From positions 883,063-947,062 of the forward strand of contig NZ_LR026978.1 in assembly GCF_900604315.1 (NCBI RefSeq): a stretch of DNA of 64,000 nucleotides, written 5' to 3'. Shown here piece after piece: positions 42,843-50,852 of the stretch. The notes under the pieces are model-generated. The model was not told the DNA's origin. It worked only from the letters and a program-made list of their open reading frames with translations, and searched no databases. This DNA is from [Erwinia] mediterraneensis (GTDB taxonomy: Bacteria > Pseudomonadota > Gammaproteobacteria > Enterobacterales > Enterobacteriaceae). Position 1 is the stretch's first letter, and each line of letters starts with the position of its first letter. Made by a program: the position numbers and the translations under genes.

Positions 42843-43484
42843 ATGAAAGATAAACCTAATGAGTGGGTCTCGATCTCCGACCTGATGTCAGGAGTAATGG
42901 CTGTAGTTATGTTGCTGCTGGTGATGTCTGTACTACAGAAAACATGGTCAGATATTAAGCATAAGCAGGAAATGGAACATGGAATCAATGCCCAGCGAGC
43001 ACGGGTAGGGGAAATGTTGGGAAGTATTAAAACCACGCTTGATGGAACGGCAAATGAAGGCTTAGTTGCACTGGATGTCAACTCGCAAAAAATTACGTTG
43101 CGCGATGGGATTTTCAACCGTGGCAGTGCCTGTATTGCATCTCGGGCAAGCCAGGCATTAACGACGATTGAAACGCAGGTTGTCAGATTTCTTAACGAAT
43201 TTAAAAGCGGACAAGTTTATATTGAAGGGTATACGGATAATCTTCCGGTTACCCGTCCGGTGACTAATTTTGAAAGTTTTTGCACTGTCTATGACGATAA
43301 TTTTACCTTATCGGCAGCTCGTGCAAGAGAAGCGCGTAAATTTATAGTTGGCGATCTTGCTCAGGCTTTTGCACGTCGGGTGATTGTTGCCGGATATGGT
43401 GACTCGCAGCCTATTCCCGGTATTGCACCGGAAGATGCACGTCAGCGTCGCATTGAAGTTCGGTTCGTGTTGCCAGAAAAGTAG
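42843..43484 (+). CDS. ZorB-like OmpA-domain stator protein
   Basis: A 213-residue protein with one N-terminal transmembrane helix beginning with a conserved Asp (VSISDLMSGVMAVVMLLLVM; Asp13), the MotB/ZorB proton-binding position. A periplasmic linker and C-terminal OmpA/MotB peptidoglycan-binding domain follow (VYIEGYTDN, LSAARAREARKFI, VIVAGYGDSQPIPG, RQRRIEVRF). GAGG precedes ATG 42843, 11 bases after the zorA-like stop. Likely forms a proton-powered complex anchored to peptidoglycan. Confidence 0.9.
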   Translation: MKDKPNEWVSISDLMSGVMAVVMLLLVMSVLQKTWSDIKHKQEMEHGINAQRARVGEMLGSIKTTLDGTANEGLVALDVNSQKITLRDGIFNRGSACIASRASQALTTIETQVVRFLNEFKSGQVYIEGYTDNLPVTRPVTNFESFCTVYDDNFTLSAARAREARKFIVGDLAQAFARRVIVAGYGDSQPIPGIAPEDARQRRIEVRFVLPEK

Positions 43485-43569
43485 TATTACCTGGCGTGAT
43501 ATTAATCGGAGTGTTTACGTGCTAAAGGTGAGAGCCTGTGCCGCCTTCAATGTACTGCCATTTATCAGA

Positions 43570-43661
43570 GGTGACCGCTCAGGTGGTCACCGAAATAAAG
43601 AAGAAAGTCCCCTATAACCCTTCGCCAGTATCTCGGCGGCATCGCAATTTTTTGATGCCGC
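43570..43661 (+). terminator. Two hairpins after the Zorya-like operon
   Basis: Stem GGTGACC / GGTCACC at 43570-43591 and perfect 8-bp stem GCGGCATC / GATGCCGC at 43636-43661. Neither has a clear T run after it (the second has T6 in its loop), so they may be processing or weak termination signals between convergent zorB and integrase genes. No gene was found at 43485-43714. Confidence 0.45.
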
Positions 43662-43714
43662 AGAGAACCCCAGCCACATAACTTTCTTACCTAGTAGCCT
43701 TGTTCAGATAAATG

Positions 43715-45031
43715 CTACTTCCGCCCAAACAGGTTCACAACATTGTTTTCCTGCTGCCGCTGATAGTTGTTAACCCGATCCTCCCAGACTTCAAGCGCCC
43801 TGCGCTTTTCAGGCAGATAATCATAACGGTCATAGTGTTTCGAGCTAACGTCATTCAAAGCGTGATTCTGAATACGGTCGCGAATCTCTTTGCTGATCCC
43901 CGCCTCCCCCATCAGCGTTTTACAGGTGCGGCGTAAATCTCGTGCGGTGAAAACTTTAAACTCAGGATTAAAGGCCCGGAAATACATGATGGAACGCGCC
44001 AGGCTATCAGTACGTACCGGACGCTCACCGTTAGTTGATAGCGGGAAAATATAGGGACTGTTACTTTCCTTAGTCAGTTCTTTCACTGAGGCTAATTCCT
44101 GTAGCGCCGACTCAGTCAGCGGGATCAGATGCTCACGCTTGTTTTTCGATACATCGGCTATGACGAGTAATGTCTTTTGCTGCCAGTCAATCGCACTCCA
44201 TTGGCTGGCAATTATTTCAAATGGACGCTGCCCGCCAGCATAAACACAGAAGCGGATCAGGTGCTGCATCAACGGCCCAACGTTGGTTGCCTGAGCGAAC
44301 TGTTCCATGACAAAACGCAGCTCTTCCAGCGTTAACCATGTATCACCCACTTTTTCCGCTGAGGACTGCTTCGGTATGGCCGATACCGGATTAACTTCAA
44401 GCCCAAACGTAATGCCCACGCTGGTATTCATCGGATCGTTATCGGCTTTCAGACCGTAGTTAAATGCCGCCATCAGGTAGGAACGAATTCGGTTCGCATG
44501 GACCACCGCGTCACGCTGGATAATGCCTGAGAGGATGGTTTTGATCTGCAGAGGTGTTACATCCTTCGCTTTGGTTTCACGAGGGATAACCGTATAGCAC
44601 TCTTTTTCAAGGCGCTTCAGGACATCGGCCCAGGTCCGCTTGTTGTCGAGCTTCATCTTGTTAACGTAACCATGCACCAGCTCTTCAAACGACCCCTGAG
44701 AACGATGAATCTGCATAATGTGCTGCTCGGCCAGGAGCTGTTGCTCAAGCTCTTGCTGGGGTTCTTTTCCTTCAACAAGCCAGGCACCATATTTTTTCGC
44801 CAGCTCATTTGCCGTCACCAGTTTCATCTCGGGCCAGATGCCCAACTGGATGAACTTCTCTTTCTTCCCTTTCTCAACGTAGTAACGGAAATAAAAAACT
44901 TTGCTGCCTGAAGGCTGAACCTTAACGCCAAGCCTGCCAGTACCACGCTGAGCGCTGTTGCTCCACACGTAGTACGCCGTACTTTTAGTCTTCAATCCAC
45001 GTATAGCAGTCTCGGTGAGATTAGCGGCCAT
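43715..45031 (-). CDS. P4-type tyrosine integrase
   Basis: A 438-residue site-specific recombinase. N-terminal DUF4102-type arm-binding domain (MAANLTETAIRGLKTK), core-binding SAM-like domain, and catalytic domain with GGQRPFEI (Arg I), FTARDLRRTCKTLMGEAG (Arg II) and the nucleophile region SSKHYDRYDY. The box II histidine position has Arg (RDLRR), which I believe is normal for this subfamily. ATG 45031 has AAGGTAACCTC in front. It integrates the island into ileX; its start is close to attR, and arm-site repeats lie in its promoter. Confidence 0.94.
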   Translation of the reverse strand: MAANLTETAIRGLKTKSTAYYVWSNSAQRGTGRLGVKVQPSGSKVFYFRYYVEKGKKEKFIQLGIWPEMKLVTANELAKKYGAWLVEGKEPQQELEQQLLAEQHIMQIHRSQGSFEELVHGYVNKMKLDNKRTWADVLKRLEKECYTVIPRETKAKDVTPLQIKTILSGIIQRDAVVHANRIRSYLMAAFNYGLKADNDPMNTSVGITFGLEVNPVSAIPKQSSAEKVGDTWLTLEELRFVMEQFAQATNVGPLMQHLIRFCVYAGGQRPFEIIASQWSAIDWQQKTLLVIADVSKNKREHLIPLTESALQELASVKELTKESNSPYIFPLSTNGERPVRTDSLARSIMYFRAFNPEFKVFTARDLRRTCKTLMGEAGISKEIRDRIQNHALNDVSSKHYDRYDYLPEKRRALEVWEDRVNNYQRQQENNVVNLFGRK

Positions 45032-45058
45032 GAGGTTACCTTTATGAAAATAAGCGTT

Positions 45059-45100
45059 ACCTGACCCGATGCCCATTTCGGGTCAGGTAACGGGTCAGGT
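45059..45100. promoter_or_regulatory. Right arm-type integrase sites
   Basis: Two direct GGGTCAGGT copies (45080-45088, 45092-45100, period 12) and an inverted ACCTGACCC copy (45059-45067), immediately upstream of the integrase start. The direct pair also occurs at the left end (35122-35142). Location over the int promoter would allow integrase autorepression. Confidence 0.6.
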
Positions 45101-45228
45101 AAGGATAGTACAATGGGAAAATGAGAGAACCAATCAGAAACAAAAATATCTTCATAACCGATTGATTATAGACAATTAAAAATACAAATTGGGACAATGA
45201 CGAACAATTAAAAACATGCCGTATTTAT

Positions 45229-45278
45229 GACTCACAATCGCTTGGTCGTTGGTTCAAACCCAACAGGGGTCACCAAAT
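45229..45278 (+). repeat. attR: distal copy of the ileX 3' end
   Basis: 50 bases matching 35017-35066 with two mismatches (C for T in the anticodon loop; T for C in the acceptor region). The mismatches show this copy is not under tRNA selection. Confidence 0.9.
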
Positions 45279-45343
45279 TATTCATTTGTTATCAACAACA
45301 TAGACCCAAACACTCCTTGCCATACTAACTATTTTCTTTCGGT

Positions 45344-45362
45344 GTGTCGCAAAAGTGTCGCA
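45344..45362 (+). repeat. Direct repeat GTGTCGCA pair beyond attR
   Basis: GTGTCGCA at 45344-45351 and 45355-45362, period 11, in the 140-base gap between attR and the truncated gene at 45419. The layout mimics the arm-type repeats of the first island and may belong to a second integrated element. Confidence 0.4.
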
Positions 45363-45418
45363 GGAATTAGCTAATGCGAACCAGCGCGCCAACCTTTAAA
45401 ACGACGAGTTAGAGGAAA

Positions 45419-45646
45419 ATGGAAAGAAAAATTCCGCAGCCTTTAGTGTCAGTTGTAGCCGATCACATATCATCTACAGAAACCCATGCTGGTTTAAATA
45501 GTCTTTTTTTCTATGCCGATGCTCCGGGAGATGCCCCCGAGGGTTCGAAGCCTGTAAAAGCATTAGAATGGTTGCGTAGAATAAATAAAGAATGCGAAGA
45601 CCCTCTATCTATACTTGGCAAGTTGATCGAGGGGTACATGGGGTGA
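45419..45646 (+). pseudogene. Truncated gene, possible abortive-infection family protein
   Basis: 74 codons from ATG 45419 (behind AGAGGAAA), then cut by IS1 at 45642; the final Gly and stop come from IS1. Segments HAGLNSLFFYADAPGDAPEG and ALEWLRRINKECEDPLSILG resemble the N-terminal part of proteins annotated as abortive-infection (Abi C-terminal domain) proteins. That match is from memory and moderate. If right, it is a second defence gene next to the island, now broken. Confidence 0.5.
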
Positions 45647-45696
45647 TGCTGCCAACTTACTGATTTAGTGTATGATGGTGTTTTTGAGGTGCTCCA

Positions 45697-45972
45697 GTGG
45701 CTTCTGTTTCTATCAGCTGTCCCTCCTGTTCAGCTACAGACGGGGTGGTGCGTAACGGTAAAAGTACTGCCGGACATCAGCGCTATCTCTGCTCTCACTG
45801 CCGTAAAACATGGCAGTTACAGTTCACATACACAGCCTCTCAACCCGGTACGCACCAGAAAATCATTGATATGGCCATGAATGGCGTTGGATGCCGGGCA
45901 ACCGCCCGCATTATGGGCGTTGGCCTCAACACGATTTTACGTCACTTAAAAAACTCAGGCCGCAGTCGGTAA
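45697..45972 (+). CDS. insA: IS1 protein InsA
   Basis: A 91-residue zinc-finger/HTH protein ([22 protein letters not shown]) that binds IS1 ends and represses transposition. Start GTG. The AAAAAAC slip site near its end allows a -1 shift into insB, giving the transposase InsAB'. Confidence 0.96.
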
Positions 45973-46394
45973 CCTCGCGCATACAGCCGGGCAGTGACGT
46001 CATCGTCTGCGCGGAAATGGACGAACAGTGGGGCTACGTCGGGGCTAAATCGCGCCAGCGCTGGCTGTTTTACGCGTATGACAGGCTCCGGAAGACGGTT
46101 GTTGCGCACGTATTCGGTGAACGCACTATGGCGACGCTGGGGCGTCTTATGAGCCTGCTGTCACCCTTTGACGTGGTGATATGGATGACGGATGGCTGGC
46201 CGCTGTATGAATCCCGCCTGAAGGGAAAGCTGCACGTAATCAGCAAGCGATATACGCAGCGAATTGAGCGGCATAACCTGAATCTGAGGCAGCATCTGGC
46301 AAGGCTGGGACGGAAGTCGCTGTCGTTCTCAAAATCGGTGGAGCTGCATGATAAAGTCATCGGGCATTATCTGAACATAAAACACTATCAATAA
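45891..46394 (+). CDS. insB: IS1 InsB frame of transposase
   Basis: 167-codon frame encoding the DDE catalytic part of the InsAB' transposase ([46 protein letters not shown]). Expressed mainly as a fusion with InsA by -1 frameshift at 45948-45954. Intact. Confidence 0.96.
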
Positions 46395-46492
46395 GTTGGG
46401 ACCATTACCTATCATTCTGAGCTTTTTTATTTACATACCTATACATATAGCTCATATGACGATAGCAAAAAATTAATATTGATGTTAGGGTG

Positions 46493-46508
46493 CGTGACTT
46501 GGATCACA
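46493..46508. promoter_or_regulatory. CRP site upstream of dehydrogenase operon
   Basis: CGTGACTTGGATCACA matches the CRP consensus TGTGA-N6-TCACA in 9 of 10 conserved positions. It ends 34 bases before the small-subunit ATG. Fits catabolite control of a sugar-acid pathway. Confidence 0.6.
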
Positions 46509-46542
46509 TTCCCCCACTATCTGGTTTACGCAAGAAAAATCC

Positions 46543-47109
46543 ATGAATCTAAAAATCGAACCCGACGTAATTTTTTCGCCTAAAAATGGAACCGGTTCCA
46601 CACGAAGGGAATTTCTGCTGGCAACGGCCAGGCTGACTCTGGCTGGCGCATTCGCTTCACTGTCAGGTAATGCGTTCGCGGCCAGCGTGGCGCGCGCCAG
46701 CGATCCCGTCACGGCTTTTATCGCTCTTTCCCGCACCATCACCGAGCATAAGCAGATCGACAGCGTACTGGCAGCACGGTTTTTTGACGCTTTTGCCGCG
46801 CGGGATAAACACTTCGCTGCCCGTCTGTCGCATCTTGCGCAACTGCAAAGCCCGGACGACAGCGCGCAGCAACTGCTGAATAAAGCGACGCAGGCAGGCC
46901 TGCATGATTTTCTCTACCAGATCGTGGTCGCCTGGTATACCGGCACGGTGGGCGACGATTATCACGGCACCTTAGTTGCGTATAAGCAGGCGCTGATGTA
47001 CCAGACCGTGAGCGATGGTTTGATCGTGCCGACATACTGCGGCAATGGCCCCATCTGGTGGACCGCGCCCGTTCCCGCTGAAAATCCCAGCCTGATTGAA
47101 AATCTCTGA
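46543..47109 (+). CDS. Sugar (acid) dehydrogenase small subunit, Tat-exported
   Basis: A 188-residue gluconate-2-dehydrogenase subunit 3/FAD-SLDH small subunit family protein. The signal contains a twin-arginine motif (STRREFLLATARLTLAG) and ends near GNAFA, so the complex is exported folded via Tat; the large subunit has no signal of its own and would be carried along. The C-terminal GNGPIWWTAPVP is typical. First of three genes small-large-cytochrome. Candidates by family: gluconate 2-dehydrogenase, 2-ketogluconate dehydrogenase or sorbitol dehydrogenase. Confidence 0.88.
   Translation: MNLKIEPDVIFSPKNGTGSTRREFLLATARLTLAGAFASLSGNAFAASVARASDPVTAFIALSRTITEHKQIDSVLAARFFDAFAARDKHFAARLSHLAQLQSPDDSAQQLLNKATQAGLHDFLYQIVVAWYTGTVGDDYHGTLVAYKQALMYQTVSDGLIVPTYCGNGPIWWTAPVPAENPSLIENL
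46587..46600. promoter_or_regulatory. LacI-type operator palindrome inside the small-subunit gene
   Basis: TGGAACCGGTTCCA is a perfect 14-bp palindrome and fits the LacI/CcpA-family operator pattern TGNAANCGNTTNCA exactly. It begins 45 bases inside the first gene of the dehydrogenase operon, so a bound repressor would act as a roadblock. The LacI regulator at 51850 is the obvious candidate. Confidence 0.5.
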
Positions 47110-47132
47110 TTCATTTAAAAGTACTAAAAATC

Positions 47133-48788
47133 ATGAAAAAACCAGTGTTTACTGCGCAAGGCGATGCTTCGGCAGATATTGTGATCGTGGGTTCCGGTAT
47201 TGTTGGCGGTATGATGGCCAACGAACTGGTCAGTCAGGGATATTCGGTACTGGTGCTGGAAGCCGGCCTGCGTATCGATCGCGCGCAGGCCGTGGAAAAC
47301 TGGCGCAATATGCCGTTCGCAAACCGCGCAGGCTCCGACTTTCAGGGATTATATCCTCAGTCAAAATTTGCTCCGGCACCGCTCTATTTCCCGCGTAACA
47401 ACTATGTCAACGTGACGGGTCCCAATGCTGACAGTTTTCAACAAGGCTACCTGCGCACGGTAGGCGGCACGACCTGGCACTGGGCAGCCTCCTGCTGGCG
47501 ACATCATCCAAGCGATTTTGTCATGCAGTCGAAATACGGCGTGGGCCGCGACTGGCCGATAGGCTATGACGAGCTGGAACCCTGGTATTGCAAGGCTGAA
47601 AACGAGATTGGCGTCGCAGGGCCAAACGATCCCGCCAGACAATCACCCACGGAGCGCAGCCAGCCTTATCCGATGGATATGGTGCCTTTTGCCCACGGCG
47701 ATAATTATTTTGCCAGCGTGGTAAACCCGCATGGCTATAACCTGGTACCGATTCCGCAAGGGCGAAGCACTCGCCCGTGGGAAGGACGCCCTACCTGTTG
47801 CGGCAATAACAATTGTCAGCCCATTTGCCCGATCGGTGCGATGTATAACGGCATCCATCATGTTGAACGCGCCGAACGCAATGGCGCGGTGGTGCTGGCG
47901 GAGGCGGTGGTTTATAAAATGGACACCGACAGCAATAACCGTATCACCGCGGTTCACTGGCTGGATACCTCTGGCGCTTCGCATAAAGCCACGGCGAAAG
48001 CCTTCGCGCTGGCCTGCAATGGCATCGAGACGCCGCGTCTGTTGCTGATGGCGGCGAATGACGCTAATCCCAACGGTATCGCCAACGCTTCCGATATGGT
48101 TGGCCGTAACATGATGGACCACTCCGGCTTCCACTGTTCGTTTCTGACGAAAGAACCGGTCTGGCTGGGCAGAGGTCCGGCGCAGAGCAGCTGTATGGTC
48201 GGCTACCGTGACGGCGACTTCCGACGCGACTACTCCGCGAACAAAGTGATCCTCAACAATATTTCCCGTGTGGTCACCGCAACGCAACAGGCGATGAAAA
48301 AAGGCCTGGTCGGCAAAGCACTGGATGAGGAGATTCGCTACCGCGCAGTCCATAGCGTGGATCTCTCCATCAGTCTGGAACCGCTGCCCGATCCGGAAAA
48401 CCGTCTGACGCTGAGCAAAACCCGTAAAGATCCGCATGGCTTGCCCTGCCCCGATATTTATTACGACGTGGGTGATTATGTCCGTAAGGGCGCGGAAGCT
48501 TCTCACGCGCAGCTGGAGCATATCGGGCAGCTGTTTGACGCCAAAGAATTCACTATCAGTCAAGGCCTGAATGCCAATAACCACATTATGGGTGGGGTTA
48601 TCATGGGGAAAAATGCAAAAGAGGCGGTTGTGGACGGCAATTGTCGGGCATTTGACCATGAAAATCTCTGGCTGCCCGGGGGAGGCGCCATCCCCTCCGC
48701 CAGCGTGGTGAACAGTACGCTGACCATGGCGGCGCTGGGGCTGAAGGCCGCTCATGACATCAGCCTGCGCATGAAGGGGGACGCATGA
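47133..48788 (+). CDS. FAD-dependent sugar (acid) dehydrogenase large subunit
   Basis: A 551-residue GMC-type flavoprotein. N-terminal FAD motif VIVGSGIVGGMMANELVSQG; then a cysteine cluster CCGNNNCQPIC, the 3Fe-4S signature of FAD-GDH/FAD-SLDH-type large subunits; GMC C-terminal part with NNHIMGGVIMG and NLWLPGGGAIPSASVVNSTL. It oxidises its substrate in the periplasm and passes electrons to the triheme cytochrome. The next gene overlaps by 4 bases (ATGA). Given idnO, 2-ketoreductase and gluconokinase nearby, gluconate or 2-ketogluconate is the likely substrate; sorbitol cannot be excluded. Confidence 0.9.
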   Translation: MKKPVFTAQGDASADIVIVGSGIVGGMMANELVSQGYSVLVLEAGLRIDRAQAVENWRNMPFANRAGSDFQGLYPQSKFAPAPLYFPRNNYVNVTGPNADSFQQGYLRTVGGTTWHWAASCWRHHPSDFVMQSKYGVGRDWPIGYDELEPWYCKAENEIGVAGPNDPARQSPTERSQPYPMDMVPFAHGDNYFASVVNPHGYNLVPIPQGRSTRPWEGRPTCCGNNNCQPICPIGAMYNGIHHVERAERNGAVVLAEAVVYKMDTDSNNRITAVHWLDTSGASHKATAKAFALACNGIETPRLLLMAANDANPNGIANASDMVGRNMMDHSGFHCSFLTKEPVWLGRGPAQSSCMVGYRDGDFRRDYSANKVILNNISRVVTATQQAMKKGLVGKALDEEIRYRAVHSVDLSISLEPLPDPENRLTLSKTRKDPHGLPCPDIYYDVGDYVRKGAEASHAQLEHIGQLFDAKEFTISQGLNANNHIMGGVIMGKNAKEAVVDGNCRAFDHENLWLPGGGAIPSASVVNSTLTMAALGLKAAHDISLRMKGDA

Positions 48789-50197
48789 AACAGCTGTTGA
48801 TGGCAACGTCACTCATGGCAGCGTTGACGTTAAGCGCTCCGGCAGAGCAGACCGATCTGACATTGTTGCGCCAGGGGGAACAGGTCGCCATTGCTTCGGA
48901 TTGTCAGGCATGCCACACCGCTCCGGGCAGTGCAACCGCCTTCAGCGGCGGTTATGCGATCGCCTCGCCGATGGGTGTGATCTATTCCACCAATATCACC
49001 CCTTCTGCCGACGGCATCGGGCCTTACAGCGAAGCTGAATTTTCGCAGGCGGTACGCCATGGCGTACGCGCTGACGGCGCGCAGCTCTATCCCGCGATGC
49101 CTTACACCTCTTACAGCAAGATCACGGATGAAGATTTGCATGCGCTCTATTACTACTTTATGCATGGCGTGAAGCCGGTTGAGCAGAAAAACCGACAAAC
49201 CAGCCTGCCTTTCCCCTTTAACCTGCGCTTCAGCATGTTCTTCTGGAACCTGATGTTTGCGGACGATAAGCCTTACCTGAGCGATGACAGCCAGAGTGCT
49301 GAGTGGAATCGGGGTAACTATCTGGTTAACGGCCTTGCGCACTGTAACACCTGTCATACGCCGCGCGGAGTATTGATGCAGGAGGCAGGCAACCGGCCGC
49401 TGGCTGGTGCGCCGATCGGCAGCTGGTACGCGCCTAACATCACATCCGATGCGATAAGCGGAATCGGTGGCTGGCGTAACGATGAGCTGGTTCAATACCT
49501 TAAGACCGGCCGGGCTGAGGGCAAAAACCAGGCGGCGGGCGGCATGGCCGAAGCGGTGGAGCATAGCCTGCAGTATCTGTCCGACAGCGATTTGAAAGCG
49601 ATAGCGGTTTATCTTAAAAGCACGACGCCAATCCGTGACGAAGGCGACACGCAACCCGCCTACAGCTTTGGCAAACCAGCGGATGTGGAGAACAGCATAC
49701 GCGGACGTAACGCCAATAACGCCAATCACTCACTGACGAATGGCGCGGCACTGTTCAGCGGCAACTGCGCCAGCTGTCATCAGCCAGACGGAGCCGGCAG
49801 CGCTAATCAGGCTTACCCTTCGCTGTTCCACAATACCGCGACGGGCATGCATAACCCAGCCAATCTGATTGCCGCTATTCTGTTTGGCGTGCAGCGCAAC
49901 ACCGCCGCGGGTCAGGTACTGATGCCGGGCTTCAGCTCACCCTCTTATGTTGACAAGCTGAGCGATGCGCAGGTCGCTGATATCAGTAATTTCGTGCTGG
50001 CGCATTACGGTAATCCAGAGGTCACCGTGAGTGCAGATGACGTTGCCTGGGTGCGTCAGGGCGGCCACCCGCCGCTGCTGGCCAGGGCGCAACCGTGGAT
50101 TATGCCGGGCATAGTGGCGTTGATCGTCATTCTGCTTGCGGTATGCGCAGGATTAACCTGGCGGCGCCGACGTCGGATAGCCCGAGACAATGGATGA
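48785..50197 (+). CDS. Triheme cytochrome c subunit of sugar (acid) dehydrogenase
   Basis: A 470-residue exported cytochrome. Signal peptide in the first 20 residues; three heme c sites CQACH, CNTCH and CASCH; C-terminal transmembrane anchor (PGIVALIVILLAVCAGLTW) with Arg-rich tail. It transfers electrons from the dehydrogenase to ubiquinone in the inner membrane. Third gene of the operon, overlapping the large-subunit stop. Confidence 0.95.
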   Translation: MKQLLMATSLMAALTLSAPAEQTDLTLLRQGEQVAIASDCQACHTAPGSATAFSGGYAIASPMGVIYSTNITPSADGIGPYSEAEFSQAVRHGVRADGAQLYPAMPYTSYSKITDEDLHALYYYFMHGVKPVEQKNRQTSLPFPFNLRFSMFFWNLMFADDKPYLSDDSQSAEWNRGNYLVNGLAHCNTCHTPRGVLMQEAGNRPLAGAPIGSWYAPNITSDAISGIGGWRNDELVQYLKTGRAEGKNQAAGGMAEAVEHSLQYLSDSDLKAIAVYLKSTTPIRDEGDTQPAYSFGKPADVENSIRGRNANNANHSLTNGAALFSGNCASCHQPDGAGSANQAYPSLFHNTATGMHNPANLIAAILFGVQRNTAAGQVLMPGFSSPSYVDKLSDAQVADISNFVLAHYGNPEVTVSADDVAWVRQGGHPPLLARAQPWIMPGIVALIVILLAVCAGLTWRRRRRIARDNG

Positions 50198-50299
50198 TTG
50201 CAGGCGTCAATCCGCTCTGTGCATCGGCACAGAGCGGATGATGGCATTGCGGGAAGCGGGCGGAACGCGGATGCGATGCGCCCGTATAAAAACAGGCAA

Positions 50300-50836
50300 T
50301 CAGGACGCGACTTTTGTCATCTGCGCTGGCGCGGCGCTGACCAGGCTGATGCAGTGTGAAACGATATGGGAAAGAGCAGGTGAAATATCGACCGGGATAA
50401 CATCGCCTTCCTCTTCGCCAGGGACTTCCAGCGTAGCAAACTGGCTTTGCAGAAGCGCCTCCGGCATAAAATGGCCCTGTCGTTGCCGCATGCGGTTCAA
50501 TACAAACTGATAATCACCCTGCAACCAGATAAAACGCACATGCGCATTGCCCGCGCGCAGCGTATCGCGATAGCGTTTCTTCAGTGCGGAACAGACCAGA
50601 ACACCCGCTTCGTTTTTCTGGCCCAGGCTAAAAATCACGTCGGAAATACGCGTGAGCCAGGGCAGACGATCCTCATCGTTCAGCGCCTGTCCGGCAGCCA
50701 TTTTCAGGATATTTTCACGCGGATGAAGGTCGTCGCCGTCAAGGAATTTCGCATTCAGCGCCCTGGCGAGCGCCATGCCTACGGAGGTTTTTCCGGTGCC
50801 GGATACGCCCATTAAAATGATACATGGTACTGCCAT
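50300..50836 (-). CDS. idnK: Gluconokinase
   Basis: A 178-residue kinase converting gluconate to 6-phosphogluconate. P-loop GVSGTGKTSVG, FLDGDDLHPRENILKM, DEDRLPWL and VCSALKKRYRD are all typical; overall closer to IdnK than to GntK. ATG 50836 follows AGGATCTGGCT; the longer frame to 50941 overlaps idnO and is rejected. 16 bases after idnO on the same strand, so one operon. Confidence 0.94.
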   Translation of the reverse strand: MAVPCIILMGVSGTGKTSVGMALARALNAKFLDGDDLHPRENILKMAAGQALNDEDRLPWLTRISDVIFSLGQKNEAGVLVCSALKKRYRDTLRAGNAHVRFIWLQGDYQFVLNRMRQRQGHFMPEALLQSQFATLEVPGEEEGDVIPVDISPALSHIVSHCISLVSAAPAQMTKVAS

Positions 50837-50852
50837 AGCCAGATCCTCCCTG

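Larger units (their letters stand above)
35064..45278. mobile_element. Genomic island integrated in ileX
   Basis: An element of about 10.2 kb bounded by 50-bp direct repeats (35017-35066 and 45229-45278), with a P4-type integrase at its right end. Gene order from the left: cbtA, cbeA, yeeT, radC-like, alpA (minus strand), small unknown genes, the four-gene Zorya-like operon (plus strand), integrase (minus strand). The integrase is next to the distal att copy, not the tRNA, an orientation seen in a subset of tRNA islands. Base composition is visibly more AT-rich than the flanking core, most so at 36900-38560. Confidence 0.88.
45642..46409 (+). mobile_element. IS1, left copy
   Basis: Exactly 768 bp. 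Starts GGTGATGCTGCCAACTTACT and ends ATAAGTTGGGACCATTACC, the IS1 terminal repeats. Carries insA and insB with the A6C frameshift signal at 45948-45954. Differs from the right copy at three positions that I noted (near 45735, 45834 and 45901). Confidence 0.97.

Noticed and set aside
38561..43484. TolQR/ExbBD or flagellar MotAB system
   Set aside because: The channel protein has a tail of about 470 residues, absent in TolQ/ExbB and unlike MotA, and the partners are not tol, exb, tonB or flagellar genes.
43715..45031. Integrase as catalytically dead because the box II His is Arg (RDLRR)
   Set aside because: Both catalytic Arg residues and the Tyr are present, and I recall PRDIRRT/ARDLRRT as usual in this P4-integrase subfamily.
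45229..45278. Second functional tRNA gene
   Set aside because: Only the 3' half is present and it has a mismatch in the acceptor stem; it is an att repeat.
47643..48812. 389-codon minus-strand frame over the dehydrogenase large subunit
   Set aside because: Fully antisense to a well-supported gene; caused by codon bias in a GC-rich gene. The same applies to 48830-49729 and 51925-52812.
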